This document shows, in pieces, positions 17,037 through 25,518 of a DNA stretch of 64,000 nt. Source of the DNA: Phaeobacter inhibens DSM 16374 (GTDB lineage Bacteria; Pseudomonadota; Alphaproteobacteria; Rhodobacterales; Rhodobacteraceae); the NCBI RefSeq assembly GCF_000473105.1, contig NZ_KI421498.1, forward strand, positions 1,798,001 through 1,862,000. Reading direction: 5' to 3'. The notes beneath the pieces are model-generated. The model made no database searches. It was not told the origin of the DNA and worked only from the letters and a program-made list of their open reading frames with translations. Within the stretch, counting starts at the first letter, position 1, and each line of letters starts with the position of its first letter. A program made the position numbers and the translations under genes.

Positions 17037-18482
17037 TTACTCCGGGTCGGTGCTGTAGATCAAACGTTCATCGCAGGGCGCCACGCGCAGGATGTTGGTG
17101 GTGCCCGGAACGTTGAACGGCACACCAGCCGTCACAACGATCTGATCCGTCTCCCCTGCGAAACCGCCAGACCGCGCGGCCCGTGCAGCACCGACTACGG
17201 CGCCCTTGAACCGTTCCTGATCCGGCGTCACCACACAGTTGCATCCCCAGCTCAGCGCCAGACGGCGGGCGGTGCGCGCCAGCGGCGTCAGCGCAATGAT
17301 CGGCACGCCCGGACGTTCCCGCGCTGTCAAAAGCGCGGTGGTACCGCTCTGGGTGTAACAACAAATCGCCTTGATTTCGGTTTTCTCCGCGATCTCGCGC
17401 GCGGCAGCCACGATGGCATCTGCAACGGTATCACCCTTGGCAGAGCGTGACGCCGCGATGATCTGCACATAGGTCGGATCGACCTCAACCTCGGTCGCGA
17501 CGTTGTCCATGGTCTGCACAGCCTCAATCGGATACTGACCTGCGGCTGATTCCGCTGACAGCATGATGGCATCCGCCCCCTCATAAATCGCCGTGGCCAC
17601 GTCGGACACTTCTGCACGGGTCGGCATCGGGCTTTCGATCATGCTTTCCAGCATCTGGGTCGCCACGATCACCGGTTTGGCAGCTGCACGGCAGCGGCGC
17701 ACCAGACGTTTCTGAATCGGCGGCACGGCAGAGACCGGCAACTCAACGCCCAGATCGCCGCGCGCAACCATGATCCCGTCGGAGGCATCCAGGATTTCAT
17801 CAAAGTTATCAACGGCGGCTGGTTTTTCGATTTTCGACAGCACCGCCGCACGGCCATCGGCCAGACCACGTGCCTCATAAACGTCCTTCGCGCGCTGCAC
17901 AAAGGAGAGTGCCAGCCAGTCGACGCCCAGCCCGCAGACAAATTCCAGATCCCCGCGATCCTTCTCAGAGAGCGCCGCCAGCGGCAGCACAACATCAGGG
18001 ACGTTCACGCCCTTGCGGTTGGAGATGGTTCCGCCGGTGGTCACAATGCAATTGGCGAAATCATTGCCGCATGTCTCAACCTTGAGGCGGATCTTACCAT
18101 CGTTGACCAGCAGATGAGCACCCGACTGCAGCGCCTCAAAGATCTCGGGATGCGGCAGGCAGACCCGATTTACGTCGCCCTCGGCCTGATCCAAATCCAG
18201 GCGGAAGGACGCGCCCTCAACCAGCTCTTCTGAGCCGTTGGCAAATACACCTACGCGCAGCTTCGGCCCCTGAAGGTCGGCGAGGATGGCGATGGAGCTG
18301 TCCAGATCGGCCTCGACCTTGCGAATGATCGCATGTTTGGCGGCAATCTCTTCGTGGCTACCGTGGGACATATTCAGACGAAACACATCTGCGCCAGCCT
18401 CATGCAGCGCACGGATGGTCTCATAGGTTTCGGATGCCGGCCCAAGGGTGGCAACAATCTTTACATTGCGCGATCTTCTCAT
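17037..18482 (-). CDS. pyk: Pyruvate kinase
   Basis: This 481-residue protein carries the classic pyruvate kinase blocks. MRRSRNVKIVATLGPASET opens it and FRLNMSHGSHE follows. The active-site segment AVLSKIEKPAAVDNFDEI contains the catalytic lysine, and GIMVARGDLGVELP and ATQMLESMIESPMPTRAEVSDVA follow. The C-terminal regulatory domain occupies about 350-470. It converts phosphoenolpyruvate and ADP to pyruvate and ATP. AGGATGACCCC precedes the ATG. The gene is divergent from the DUF1244 gene. Confidence 0.97.
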   Translation of the reverse strand: MRRSRNVKIVATLGPASETYETIRALHEAGADVFRLNMSHGSHEEIAAKHAIIRKVEADLDSSIAILADLQGPKLRVGVFANGSEELVEGASFRLDLDQAEGDVNRVCLPHPEIFEALQSGAHLLVNDGKIRLKVETCGNDFANCIVTTGGTISNRKGVNVPDVVLPLAALSEKDRGDLEFVCGLGVDWLALSFVQRAKDVYEARGLADGRAAVLSKIEKPAAVDNFDEILDASDGIMVARGDLGVELPVSAVPPIQKRLVRRCRAAAKPVIVATQMLESMIESPMPTRAEVSDVATAIYEGADAIMLSAESAAGQYPIEAVQTMDNVATEVEVDPTYVQIIAASRSAKGDTVADAIVAAAREIAEKTEIKAICCYTQSGTTALLTARERPGVPIIALTPLARTARRLALSWGCNCVVTPDQERFKGAVVGAARAARSGGFAGETDQIVVTAGVPFNVPGTTNILRVAPCDERLIYSTDPE

Positions 18483-18737
18483 GGGGTCATCCTCTTCATC
18501 GGCTGAAACTTTGTTATCGCAAACATTGCTGCGGCGCTTATCGCCTAATTCCCATTTTGCCGCAACTCCCCTAACGCTTCATCACCAAATGGCGACGTAC
18601 GGATGACAGTTGGGGCGTATTTTTGACCCACCCGGCTACCCGCCGATTGATCTTCCCCTCCTGACCGTCTTGTCATCAGTTGCTCAGTCCAGACGCAGCT
18701 GTTAGTCACACTGATGATTTCACAGATGGAGCCCGAC

Positions 18738-19055
18738 ATGGACAAGCAAACCCAGATCGAACTCGAAGCAGCCGCCTTTCGCCGACTGCGCCAGCATCTG
18801 ATGGAAGATCGCACGGACGTTCAGAACATCGACATGATGAACCTCGCTGGTTTTTGCCGCAACTGCCTGTCGCGCTGGTATCAGGAGGCGGCCAATGAGC
18901 GGGGCATCGAGATGGGCAAATCAGAAGCCCGCGAACTCTTCTACGGGATGACCATGGACGAGTGGAAGGCCAACTACCAGACCGACGCCTCTGCTGAGAA
19001 ACAGGCGGCCTTTCAGACGGCTTTTGCAGACAACGTCGGCAAAGAAAATTCGTAA
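18738..19055 (+). CDS. DUF1244 family protein
   Basis: A 105-residue product starts at MDKQTQIELEAAAFRRLRQH, with GGAG at the right distance. An upstream ATG at 18,714 would add eight residues and lacks a ribosome-binding site. The protein contains HLMEDRTDVQNIDMMNLAGF, CRNCLSRWY and YGMTMDEWKANYQ, which are features of the small alpha-helical DUF1244 family, widespread in alphaproteobacteria and of unknown function. The CRNC pair might bind metal; that is only a guess. A hairpin terminator follows. Confidence 0.85.
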   Translation: MDKQTQIELEAAAFRRLRQHLMEDRTDVQNIDMMNLAGFCRNCLSRWYQEAANERGIEMGKSEARELFYGMTMDEWKANYQTDASAEKQAAFQTAFADNVGKENS

Positions 19056-19097
19056 CCGGTCAGCGCGACTTCGCAGATCATTCCCGACGTCCAGACA

Positions 19098-19117
19098 AAG
19101 GCCCCACTCGGGGCCTT
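19098..19117 (+). terminator. Terminator after the DUF1244 gene
   Basis: AAGGCCCC-ACTC-GGGGCCTT is a perfect 8-bp stem with a four-base loop, followed by AATCTTTG. It lies about 40 bp past the DUF1244 stop and before the convergent DUF1489 gene, which it may also serve. Confidence 0.75.
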
Positions 19118-19154
19118 AATCTTTGCCGCAGCACCGAGGCTAGGACCCGCTTGC

Positions 19155-19586
19155 TCAGATCACCCCGATCTCGGCAAGCGCCTGTGACAGTTCCGGCGGC
19201 AATGGCTTCTCCGCCGCTCGCCCCTTGGGCAGGTCCGGTGGCGTATCCTCCGGCTTCAGGTAGCGCCAACCCTGGAACGGACGACGCAGCGCGATCTGGG
19301 TCCGGTGGATTTCAGAGGCCAGAACGATGGCACAGCGCCGGACACCGTCGCCACCGATCACCTCATCCAATCGCAAAATCCGTTGGCGGCATTGGATTTG
19401 TCCCTTGATCACCCAATAGATCGACCCACCATTGACGATCTCCGCCTCTCGCTTGGGCCACATCCGCGTGACATGGCGCGGCAGCCCCTCAGGCAGTTGC
19501 TTGCGATACTCCGCCTGCCAGGCCGCCAGCCCATCAACGGTTTCAGTCCCAACAGAAAGTTTCACCAGATTGATATAGTTATCCAC
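19155..19586 (-). CDS. DUF1489 family protein
   Basis: A 143-residue product is read from a GTG as MDNYINLVKLSVGTETVDGL. It contains a TRMWPKREAEIVNGGSIYWV stretch and QCRQRILRLDEV, which match the DUF1489 family of alphaproteobacterial cytoplasmic proteins of unknown function. No upstream ATG exists in frame. It is divergent from nrdJ, with about 190 bp between. Confidence 0.8.
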   Translation of the reverse strand: MDNYINLVKLSVGTETVDGLAAWQAEYRKQLPEGLPRHVTRMWPKREAEIVNGGSIYWVIKGQIQCRQRILRLDEVIGGDGVRRCAIVLASEIHRTQIALRRPFQGWRYLKPEDTPPDLPKGRAAEKPLPPELSQALAEIGVI

Positions 19587-19772
19587 AAGATGCCCACAGA
19601 GTCGTCCAGAGTATGAACTCTATATTGTAGGTCAGACTGGCAGATCGACAAGGTGTTGTGGTATGATGATGATAAATTTATGCCTCAATGTGATTTCAGC
19701 GTTGAGGATCGCAGCGCGGCTGGTGTAGGCAGGCCGCCACCTTAGCCACGACCGACCATAGGGATTCGCCAT

Positions 19773-22070
19773 ATGAGCCGCTTTGCCGCCCCGATTGCCG
19801 AACAGATCTGGGACATGAAATACCGTTTCAAACAGGCCGATGGCACCCCCATCGACCAGACCGTTGAGGACAGCTGGCGCCGCATCGCACGCGATTTGGC
19901 GCGGGCTGAGAGCGACCCCAAAACTTGGGAAGACAAATTCTACGGTGCGCTTGAGGATTTCCAGTATCTGCCAGCCGGTCGTATCACCGCAGGTGCCGGC
20001 ACCGCGCGACAGGTAACCCTGTTCAACTGCTTCGTCATGGGCACTGTTCCCGATAGCATGTCAGGCATTTTCGACATGCTGAAAGAGGCCGCGCTGACCA
20101 TGCAGCAGGGCGGCGGCATCGGTTATGATTTCTCGACAATCCGTCCGCGCGGCGCAGATGTAAAAGGCGTCGCGGCAGACGCCTCCGGCCCGCTGTCATT
20201 CATGGACGTCTGGGACGCCATGTGCCGCACCATCATGTCGGCAGGCTCCCGTCGCGGCGCGATGATGGCGACCATGCGCTGCGATCACCCGGATATCGAA
20301 GCCTTCATCACCGCGAAATCCGACCCGGCTCGCCTGCGCATGTTCAACATGTCCGTACTGGTCACCGATCCGTTCATGGAGGCGGTGAAAGCCGATGGCT
20401 CCTGGGAGCTGATCTTTGACGGCAAGGTCTACCAGACCGTGCAGGCGCGGGATCTTTGGAACAAGATCATGCAGGCGACCTATGATTACGCAGAACCCGG
20501 CGTGATCTTTATCGACCGCATCAACAAGGCCAACAACCTGTCCTATGTGGAACAGATCGCAGCCACCAATCCCTGCGGCGAACAGCCCCTGCCCCCCTAT
20601 GGTGCCTGTCTGCTGGGCTCCATCAACTTGGCACGTCTGGTCAAGAACCCGTTCGAGACGGAGTCCGAACTGGACCCCGAAGGGCTGAAAGATCTGGTCG
20701 CAACCGCCGTGCGGATGATGGACAATGTTGTCGATGTTTCCAAATTCCCGCTGGACGCACAGGCACAGGAAGCCCAGAACAAGCGCCGCATCGGCCTTGG
20801 CGTGACCGGTCTGGCCGACGCCTTGCTGATGCTGGGGTTGCGCTATGGCTCGGACGAAGCCGCGCGTCAGACCGAAGACTGGCTGCACGCGATCGCCCGC
20901 GCGGCCTATCTGGCGTCGGTGGACTTGGCCAAGGAAAAAGGCGCCTTCCCGCTGTTCGACGCGGACGCCTACTTGGCGTCGGGCACCATGATGGACATGG
21001 ATGAGGACGTGCGCGACGCGATCCGCGAGCATGGCATCCGCAATGCGCTGCTGACCTCCATTGCCCCCACCGGTACCATCTCGCTTTATGCAGGCAACGT
21101 ATCTTCCGGCATTGAGCCCGTCTTTGCCTATGCCTACACCCGCAAGGTCCTGCAGAAAGACGGCAGCCGCACCGAGGAAGAGGTCGTGGACTACGCTGTG
21201 CAGATGTGGCGTGACAAGTTTGGCGACAAGGAACTGCCCGACTATTTCGTCAACGCCCAGACGCTTTCCCCGTCCGAGCATGTCAAAATGCAGGCCGCGG
21301 CCCAGAAGTGGATCGACTCATCGATCTCTAAGACCATCAATTGCCCCGAAGACATTTCCTTTGACAGCTTCAAGGATGTCTACATGCAGGCCTGGGATCT
21401 GGGTTGCAAAGGCTGCACCACCTACCGCCCGAACGACGTGACCGGCTCCGTTCTCTCTGTGAGCGAAAGCGCAGACACCGCACCAGGTGAAACCGCCGAC
21501 GCACCACATGAGGCCGATATCAGCGAGTCTGGCGCGGCAGAAGTGGTCTATATGTCCGAGCCGCTGGATCGTCCGCAATCTCTGGAGGGTCACACTTACA
21601 AGCTGAAGTGGCCAGACAGTGAGCATGCGATCTACCTCACTATCAACGACATCATAATCAACGGCCATCGCCGCCCGTTTGAGGTTTTCATCAACTCCAA
21701 GAACATGGAGCATTATGCCTGGACGCTGGCCCTGACCCGCATGATCTCAGCCGTGTTCCGCCGTGGCGGTGATGTATCCTTTGTCGTGGAAGAGCTGAAA
21801 GCGGTCTTCGATCCCCGTGGCGGTGCCTGGGTGCAGGGAAAATACATCCCCTCCATTCTCGCGGCGATCGGTGGCGTGATCGAAACCCATATGGTGGCAA
21901 CCGGTTTCCTCGAAGGCGAAGGAATGGGCCTGAAGTCCGATCCAAAAGCAGAAGTGGTTTCCCTCAACGCCCCACGCGGCAAACCCTGTCCCAGCTGTGG
22001 CCAATATGATCTGCAAATGGTCGAAGGCTGCATGACCTGCCGCAGCTGCGGCCACTCCAAATGCGGCTGA
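19773..22070 (+). CDS. nrdJ: Adenosylcobalamin-dependent (class II) ribonucleoside-diphosphate reductase
   Basis: This 765-residue protein reduces ribonucleotides to deoxyribonucleotides using a B12-derived radical. The N-terminus (IWDMKYRFKQADGTPID) is typical of the alphaproteobacterial NrdJ type. Key parts are LFNCFVMG (first cysteine of the redox pair), the thiyl-radical loop ATNPCGEQPLPPYGACLLGS with cysteine and glutamate, and SIAPTGTISLYAGNVSSGIE. The C-terminal CPSCGQYDLQ plus a cysteine-rich tail carries the shuttle cysteines. Cobalamin dependence means oxygen-independent DNA precursor synthesis. I saw no cobalamin riboswitch in the upstream 186 bp. A clear terminator follows. Confidence 0.95.
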   Translation: MSRFAAPIAEQIWDMKYRFKQADGTPIDQTVEDSWRRIARDLARAESDPKTWEDKFYGALEDFQYLPAGRITAGAGTARQVTLFNCFVMGTVPDSMSGIFDMLKEAALTMQQGGGIGYDFSTIRPRGADVKGVAADASGPLSFMDVWDAMCRTIMSAGSRRGAMMATMRCDHPDIEAFITAKSDPARLRMFNMSVLVTDPFMEAVKADGSWELIFDGKVYQTVQARDLWNKIMQATYDYAEPGVIFIDRINKANNLSYVEQIAATNPCGEQPLPPYGACLLGSINLARLVKNPFETESELDPEGLKDLVATAVRMMDNVVDVSKFPLDAQAQEAQNKRRIGLGVTGLADALLMLGLRYGSDEAARQTEDWLHAIARAAYLASVDLAKEKGAFPLFDADAYLASGTMMDMDEDVRDAIREHGIRNALLTSIAPTGTISLYAGNVSSGIEPVFAYAYTRKVLQKDGSRTEEEVVDYAVQMWRDKFGDKELPDYFVNAQTLSPSEHVKMQAAAQKWIDSSISKTINCPEDISFDSFKDVYMQAWDLGCKGCTTYRPNDVTGSVLSVSESADTAPGETADAPHEADISESGAAEVVYMSEPLDRPQSLEGHTYKLKWPDSEHAIYLTINDIIINGHRRPFEVFINSKNMEHYAWTLALTRMISAVFRRGGDVSFVVEELKAVFDPRGGAWVQGKYIPSILAAIGGVIETHMVATGFLEGEGMGLKSDPKAEVVSLNAPRGKPCPSCGQYDLQMVEGCMTCRSCGHSKCG

Positions 22071-22108
22071 GCAAGCGGTTGCTGCTTGTGTGGTGACAAG
22101 CTAAATTT

Positions 22109-22137
22109 GGCCATTTGTAGGAAGAAATGGCCATTTT
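22109..22137 (+). terminator. Terminator of nrdJ
   Basis: GGCCATTT and AAATGGCC form an 8-bp perfect stem with an 8-base loop, followed by ATTTT. It lies about 40 bp past the nrdJ stop. Confidence 0.85.
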
Positions 22138-22143
22138 ACAAGC

Positions 22144-22320
22144 TTAGAGCGGCCATTGAGGAGAGACGCGTTTGCAGTGATATTCTGCCTGTAATTCGCG
22201 TGCTTCAGCCACCGTCAGCTTCTTGAAAGGAACATGGGTCCAAGCGTCAGTCAACGAAAATACAAACTCAAGTTTTTTCGAAGAATGGTGACCTTTGATG
22301 TCCGCAAAGATTGCAATGTA
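22144..22320 (-). pseudogene. Short minus-strand gene remnant of unknown family
   Basis: On the minus strand one frame reads IFADIKGHHSSKKLEFVFSL, then TDAWTHVPFKKLTVAEAREL, and ends QWPL before a TAA at 22,144-22,146. The composition looks protein-like, with a helix rich in Glu, Ala and Arg at the end. No ATG or GTG start with a ribosome-binding site can be seen. The frame runs up against the hairpin of the next unit. I read it as the surviving 3' end of a gene. The parent family is not recognised. Confidence 0.35.
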
Positions 22321-22328
22321 AAAATGAA

Positions 22329-22356
22329 GAAGGCCGCAGGAATACCTGCGGCCTTC
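22329..22356 (-). terminator. Terminator of the two hypothetical genes
   Basis: GAAGGCCGCAGG and CCTGCGGCCTTC form a 12-bp perfect stem with a four-base loop. On the minus strand it is followed by TTCATTTTTAC. It closes the minus-strand unit of two unknown genes. Confidence 0.85.
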
Positions 22357-22543
22357 GTTCGTTGTGGGGCTGGCTGACCTACAATCACGTCAGTTCGACC
22401 GGCGATACGATCCAAGGTGGAAACGGATCAGACGACATCAGCTCGCCTTCAGCCTGGCAACCTGTAGCTCACTATCGATGCGCGCAGCGAGAAGCTCACG
22501 CATTGCCAGAAGCTGGCGAAAATGCCGAAGGAGGTTTTCCAAC

Positions 22544-22876
22544 TCAGTGCCGGTTGTCGACAGGATTGGGGCTGACTTGACATGGCCAATCGCGCCGAGC
22601 TTGGGGGTCATGTGTTCCGTCGAACACATTCTGATGCCCCAAGGTTTCGCGGCAAACGGCTGCCTCGAGGATGCTGGCTGCCTGACCGATGTGATTGCTC
22701 GCGCCGGGTCCAATTGGCCCCTCCTCACGCAAAGCAGCAAGGGAACCCAACAGTGTTGTGTGATCTGTTGCCGATAGGATCGGACCGCTGGATTGGACCG
22801 CATCATGCAGCACGTCCAGCCCCAGCAGGATGCGAGCCCAAAGCTCTTGGATCGACAGGTGATCGTGGTATTTCAT
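22544..22876 (-). CDS. Hypothetical protein, possibly frameshifted near its 3' end
   Basis: A 110-residue frame starts at MKYHDHLSIQELWARILLGL with GGAAGG at good distance. It is helical and leucine-rich to about residue 85, then turns into low-quality sequence ending in NPVDNRH. A second minus-strand frame ending at 22,438 carries a very protein-like end, LENLLRHFRQLLAMRELLAA and then SELQVARLKAS. This suggests that one shifted base split a single helical protein of about 145 residues, running 22,438-22,876. No family is recognised. It follows the next listed gene by 76 bp on the same strand and ends at a strong terminator. Confidence 0.5.
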   Translation of the reverse strand: MKYHDHLSIQELWARILLGLDVLHDAVQSSGPILSATDHTTLLGSLAALREEGPIGPGASNHIGQAASILEAAVCRETLGHQNVFDGTHDPQARRDWPCQVSPNPVDNRH

Positions 22877-22952
22877 GTTCAATTCCTTCCCTTGCGACAT
22901 ACGCTGATAGAGGTTCGCGGTTTCGCGCGCCCTATTTGACGAAATGACGGTA

Positions 22953-23366
22953 TCAAGCGGCTTTCTGTTCGATTGGGGTGAGTACGCGCGCGCATTGCTG
23001 CTGCTTGGGGGCGCCGATCTTTTCCAGCAGCTCGTAGAGACGATCGGTGAGCAGACAAATCTCTTCCACCTCTGGGCTGCCCGGGTCCAAAACTGTCCAC
23101 GGAGAAAGGTCCTGATCAAAACCATCCGAAATGGGATCGAGAGACAGGAGCCGATGCAAATCGACCAGTCTGCGCCGGAGCCCACGTTCAAGGGCTGTCG
23201 CCTGTCGCAAATCGGACATGAGCCGCAGGACACTTGCGGTGCCCGCATCCCCAGCGAGAATTCCCGCGGCACGACACAGCGCTGGACCATTTTCGCTGAA
23301 ATGGGCGCGGGCGGCGGAGAGATTTGGGTCCGGCGATAGGGATTGGTTGGATATCTTACGCATCAT
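22953..23366 (-). CDS. Hypothetical helical protein
   Basis: A 137-residue product starts at MMRKISNQSLSPDPNLSAAR with a strong AAAGGAGG ribosome-binding site eight bases upstream. A longer open frame exists but begins in unlikely sequence. It is mostly helical, with many leucines and arginines in the middle (LRQATALERGLRRRLVDLHR) and a second helix LLTDRLYELLEKI. It has no signal peptide, membrane span or recognised motif. It forms a two-gene unit with the following gene. Confidence 0.5.
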   Translation of the reverse strand: MMRKISNQSLSPDPNLSAARAHFSENGPALCRAAGILAGDAGTASVLRLMSDLRQATALERGLRRRLVDLHRLLSLDPISDGFDQDLSPWTVLDPGSPEVEEICLLTDRLYELLEKIGAPKQQQCARVLTPIEQKAA

Positions 23367-23746
23367 GGTGTTCCTCCTTTGTGCGCATCTGCCCTTCTTG
23401 GCAGCATCAAGTCCGTCCGCTATCGGTAGTTTGGGAAGCGTTCCTCTATTCATGTCTGGGCCGACTGGCCCTGTACCATCGTGCAAAGAACATTGGCCAC
23501 TTTCCTATTAGACGAAGAAAAAAACTTAGGTTCGGCGCAAGAATTTTGGCGGTTCAAATCATCTACTCGGACCTGGCATACTGGGAAAAGCTATGGGCGG
23601 CACATGCGAGCAGCGCGGTTTGCCAATATGAACCGCAATAGAGTGGCGGAGATGGCTTTTGGGCATTGGCCGCATTCCAAGCCGGTGGGGCAAAGAGAAA
23701 AGCCCTCGCAGTAGAGAGCTGCGAGGGCTATAGATGTAGTGGTTCA
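23367..23746. other. Region between the hypothetical unit and the IS481 element
   Basis: These 380 bases show no convincing gene. They contain the promoter region of the minus-strand unit and one strong hairpin (listed separately). Several short frames occur but none has a ribosome-binding site or recognisable motif. Confidence 0.4.
23701..23729 (-). terminator. Rho-independent terminator next to the IS481 element
   Basis: AGCCCTCGCAG and CTGCGAGGGCT form an 11-bp perfect stem with a 7-base loop. On the minus strand it is followed by TTTTCTCTTT. It lies outside the left inverted repeat of the IS, so it probably belonged to the gene that the IS interrupted or displaced. Confidence 0.75.
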
Positions 23747-24954
23747 GATGTGATCTGATAGTTGGCCGTTTTTCCGGCGGCGTCTGTCAGGTCAAGTTCA
23801 GCTCAGGAACTTTTCCTTCCAGATCTCTTTCCCGTCGATCATAGTTTCGACAGGCGTTCTGCCGCAACACATTTTGCCCTGATGCGTGCGCAGGTGATTG
23901 TAATGGTGCAGCCATTCATCCAGATCGGCCTGCAGCATTTCGATGCTGTCATAGAGTTTCTTGCGAAAGGCGACTTGGTAGAACTCCTGCAGGATTGTCT
24001 TGTGAAAGCGCTCACAGATGCCGTTGGTCTGGGGTGATTTCACCTTGGTTTTGGTGTGGTCGATATCGTTGATTGCCAGGAAGAGCTGGTAGTCATGTTT
24101 GTCGACCCGGCCAAAATATTCCGTACCCCTGTCGGTCAAGATCCGCAGTACCGGCAGGTCATGCTCGTCATGGAACGGCAGCACCCGATCGTTGAGCAGA
24201 TCGGCGGCGGTGATCGGCGTCTTGGTGGGGTAGAGTTTGGCGTGTGCCACCTTGCAATAGGTATCCACATAGGTCTGCTGATAGACACGCCCGACGCCCT
24301 TGAGGGTGCCGATGTAAAACGTGTCCTGACTGCCCAGATAGCCTGGGTGGGCCGTCTCAATCTCCCCGCAGGCTTCGTCATCCAACTTCTTTTTCTCAAG
24401 GGCCTGGACCTGCGCCTCGGTCAGGATGCCTCCTTCTTCCGCCACCTTGGCCTCCAGCGCTTTCAGGCGGGCCTTGAAGTTTGCCAGGTCGTTCAGCAGC
24501 CAGATCGAACGAACACCGGAGGGTGAAACGAAAACACCCAGTTTGCGCAGTTCGTTGGAGGTACGGGCCTGGCCGTAGGCCGGGAAATCTGTGGCGGATT
24601 TGATGACCGCCTGCTCGGTCGCGTCGTCCACCCGGTTCGCCAGATTGGGCTTGCGCCGGGTGCGCTCGAAAAGGGCTTCGACGCCGCCGTCTTCAACCGC
24701 CGATTTGTAACGGTAGAACGTGTCCCTGCTATAGCCCATCACCTGGCAGGCCTTTGAAACGTTGCCCAGCTCCTCGGCCAGGTTCAGCAATCCGGTTTTG
24801 TGTTTGATGATCTTGTCAGTAGAATTCAACATCGTGGCTTCCTCGTTTTGTGGTTGGTCAGCACCACCATCAAAACGGGCAACCATCATCTCCATCAAGA
24901 GATGCGCCGTCCCCATTTCAGCTTGCTGAGAAGGGGGCGGTGTCAGATCACATC
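23747..24954 (-). mobile_element. IS481-family insertion sequence
   Basis: A 1.2-kb element carries one transposase gene. Its ends are inverted: GATGTGATCTGA at 23,747-23,758 and TCAGATCACATC at 24,943-24,954, a perfect 12 of 12. The similarity fades after that. The length and the single DDE transposase fit IS481. The immediate flanks (TGGTTCA and GAGACTA) do not show a target duplication, so one flank has probably been rearranged since insertion. Confidence 0.75.
23798..24832 (-). CDS. IS481-family transposase
   Basis: A 344-residue product starts at MLNSTDKIIKHKTGLLNLAE, with GAGGAAG upstream. The N-terminal helix-turn-helix (about 15-75) contains SKACQVMGYSRDTFYRYK. The DDE integrase core follows: the first aspartate is in YVDTYCKVAHAKL, the second in ILTDRGTEYFG, and the glutamate in NGICERFHKTILQEF. 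All three catalytic residues are present and the frame is unbroken. The long spacer between helix-turn-helix and core (KALEAKVAEEGG) is usual for this subgroup. It catalyses cut-and-paste movement of the surrounding element. Confidence 0.88.
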   Translation of the reverse strand: MLNSTDKIIKHKTGLLNLAEELGNVSKACQVMGYSRDTFYRYKSAVEDGGVEALFERTRRKPNLANRVDDATEQAVIKSATDFPAYGQARTSNELRKLGVFVSPSGVRSIWLLNDLANFKARLKALEAKVAEEGGILTEAQVQALEKKKLDDEACGEIETAHPGYLGSQDTFYIGTLKGVGRVYQQTYVDTYCKVAHAKLYPTKTPITAADLLNDRVLPFHDEHDLPVLRILTDRGTEYFGRVDKHDYQLFLAINDIDHTKTKVKSPQTNGICERFHKTILQEFYQVAFRKKLYDSIEMLQADLDEWLHHYNHLRTHQGKMCCGRTPVETMIDGKEIWKEKFLS

Positions 24955-24995
24955 GAGACTAATTCACTATAGATATTGTGATGACGAGTGAAAGC

Positions 24996-25191
24996 CTATC
25001 TGTCGTCCCAGCTCCATGTCTCTTCAATGGTATTCGTCGGAGCCCCGGAGGTATCGCCATCGTCAGAAGGCGGAGATTGCACGATACCGCTCACTACAGG
25101 CGCGGAACCTGCAACTTGCTTGTGCGCCGCAGGAGATTGCGATGTATCAAGCTCAATGCCGAGGCCGTCGAGGGCCGCTCGGAATGGTGTT
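24996..25191 (-). pseudogene. 3' fragment of an unidentified gene trapped between two IS elements
   Basis: On the minus strand, reading away from the IS3 left end, one frame gives LTPFRAALDGLGIELDTSQS. It continues for about 40 more residues rich in Ser, Pro, Asp and Glu and ends ETWSWDDR before a TAG at 24,996-24,998. The composition looks like a genuine C-terminal tail. No start exists. The upstream part is cut off by the IS3 element, beyond which lies the stop codon of an unrelated hydrolase gene. The fragment is therefore already out of context. Confidence 0.45.
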
Positions 25192-25233
25192 AGGACCTGT
25201 CGCGGTTTGATGCCGCTCCTTTGAAAGCATTTA

Positions 25234-25497
25234 TTGCATCAAAGGAGACGAGCTATGGGAACGAAACGGACGGACGAATTCCGCGCTGATGCGGTGCGGA
25301 TCGCGCTGGCAAGCGGGCTAACACGCAAGCAGGTTGCATCTGATTTAGGTGTTGGTCTGTCGACGCTAAACAAATGGGTGACGGCCTATCGTGATACTGA
25401 GGTGGTGCCGGACAAAGACCTGGACCTTGCCCGCGAGAATGAGCGGCTTCGACGCGAGAACCGTATTCTCAAGGAAGAGAGGGATACTCTAAACTGA
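25234..25497 (+). CDS. IS3-family transposase OrfA
   Basis: This is an 87-residue frame, of which the part from MGTKRTDEFRADAVRIALAS is clearly OrfA. A helix-turn-helix (RKQVASDLGVGLSTLNKWV) is followed by a leucine-zipper-like helix (RENERLRRENRILKEERD). The real start is probably the ATG at 25,255. Intact relatives continue past LKEERD into a frameshift window. Here the frame stops at once (TLN then TGA) and the A-rich slippery stretch is missing, so OrfAB fusion is unlikely. Confidence 0.75.
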   Translation: MHQRRRAMGTKRTDEFRADAVRIALASGLTRKQVASDLGVGLSTLNKWVTAYRDTEVVPDKDLDLARENERLRRENRILKEERDTLN

Positions 25498-25518
25498 AGA
25501 AGGTCAGGAAAGGCCCCA

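Noticed and set aside
19579-19587. TTATCCACA, a perfect DnaA box
   Set aside because: It is single, overlaps the start of the DUF1489 gene, and no cluster of boxes or AT-rich unwinding region is near. An origin is not supported.
19617-19772. Search for a cobalamin riboswitch before nrdJ
   Set aside because: No B12-box-like sequence or multi-stem fold is seen in the upstream 156 bases. The enzyme uses B12 as cofactor, but control by a riboswitch is not supported.
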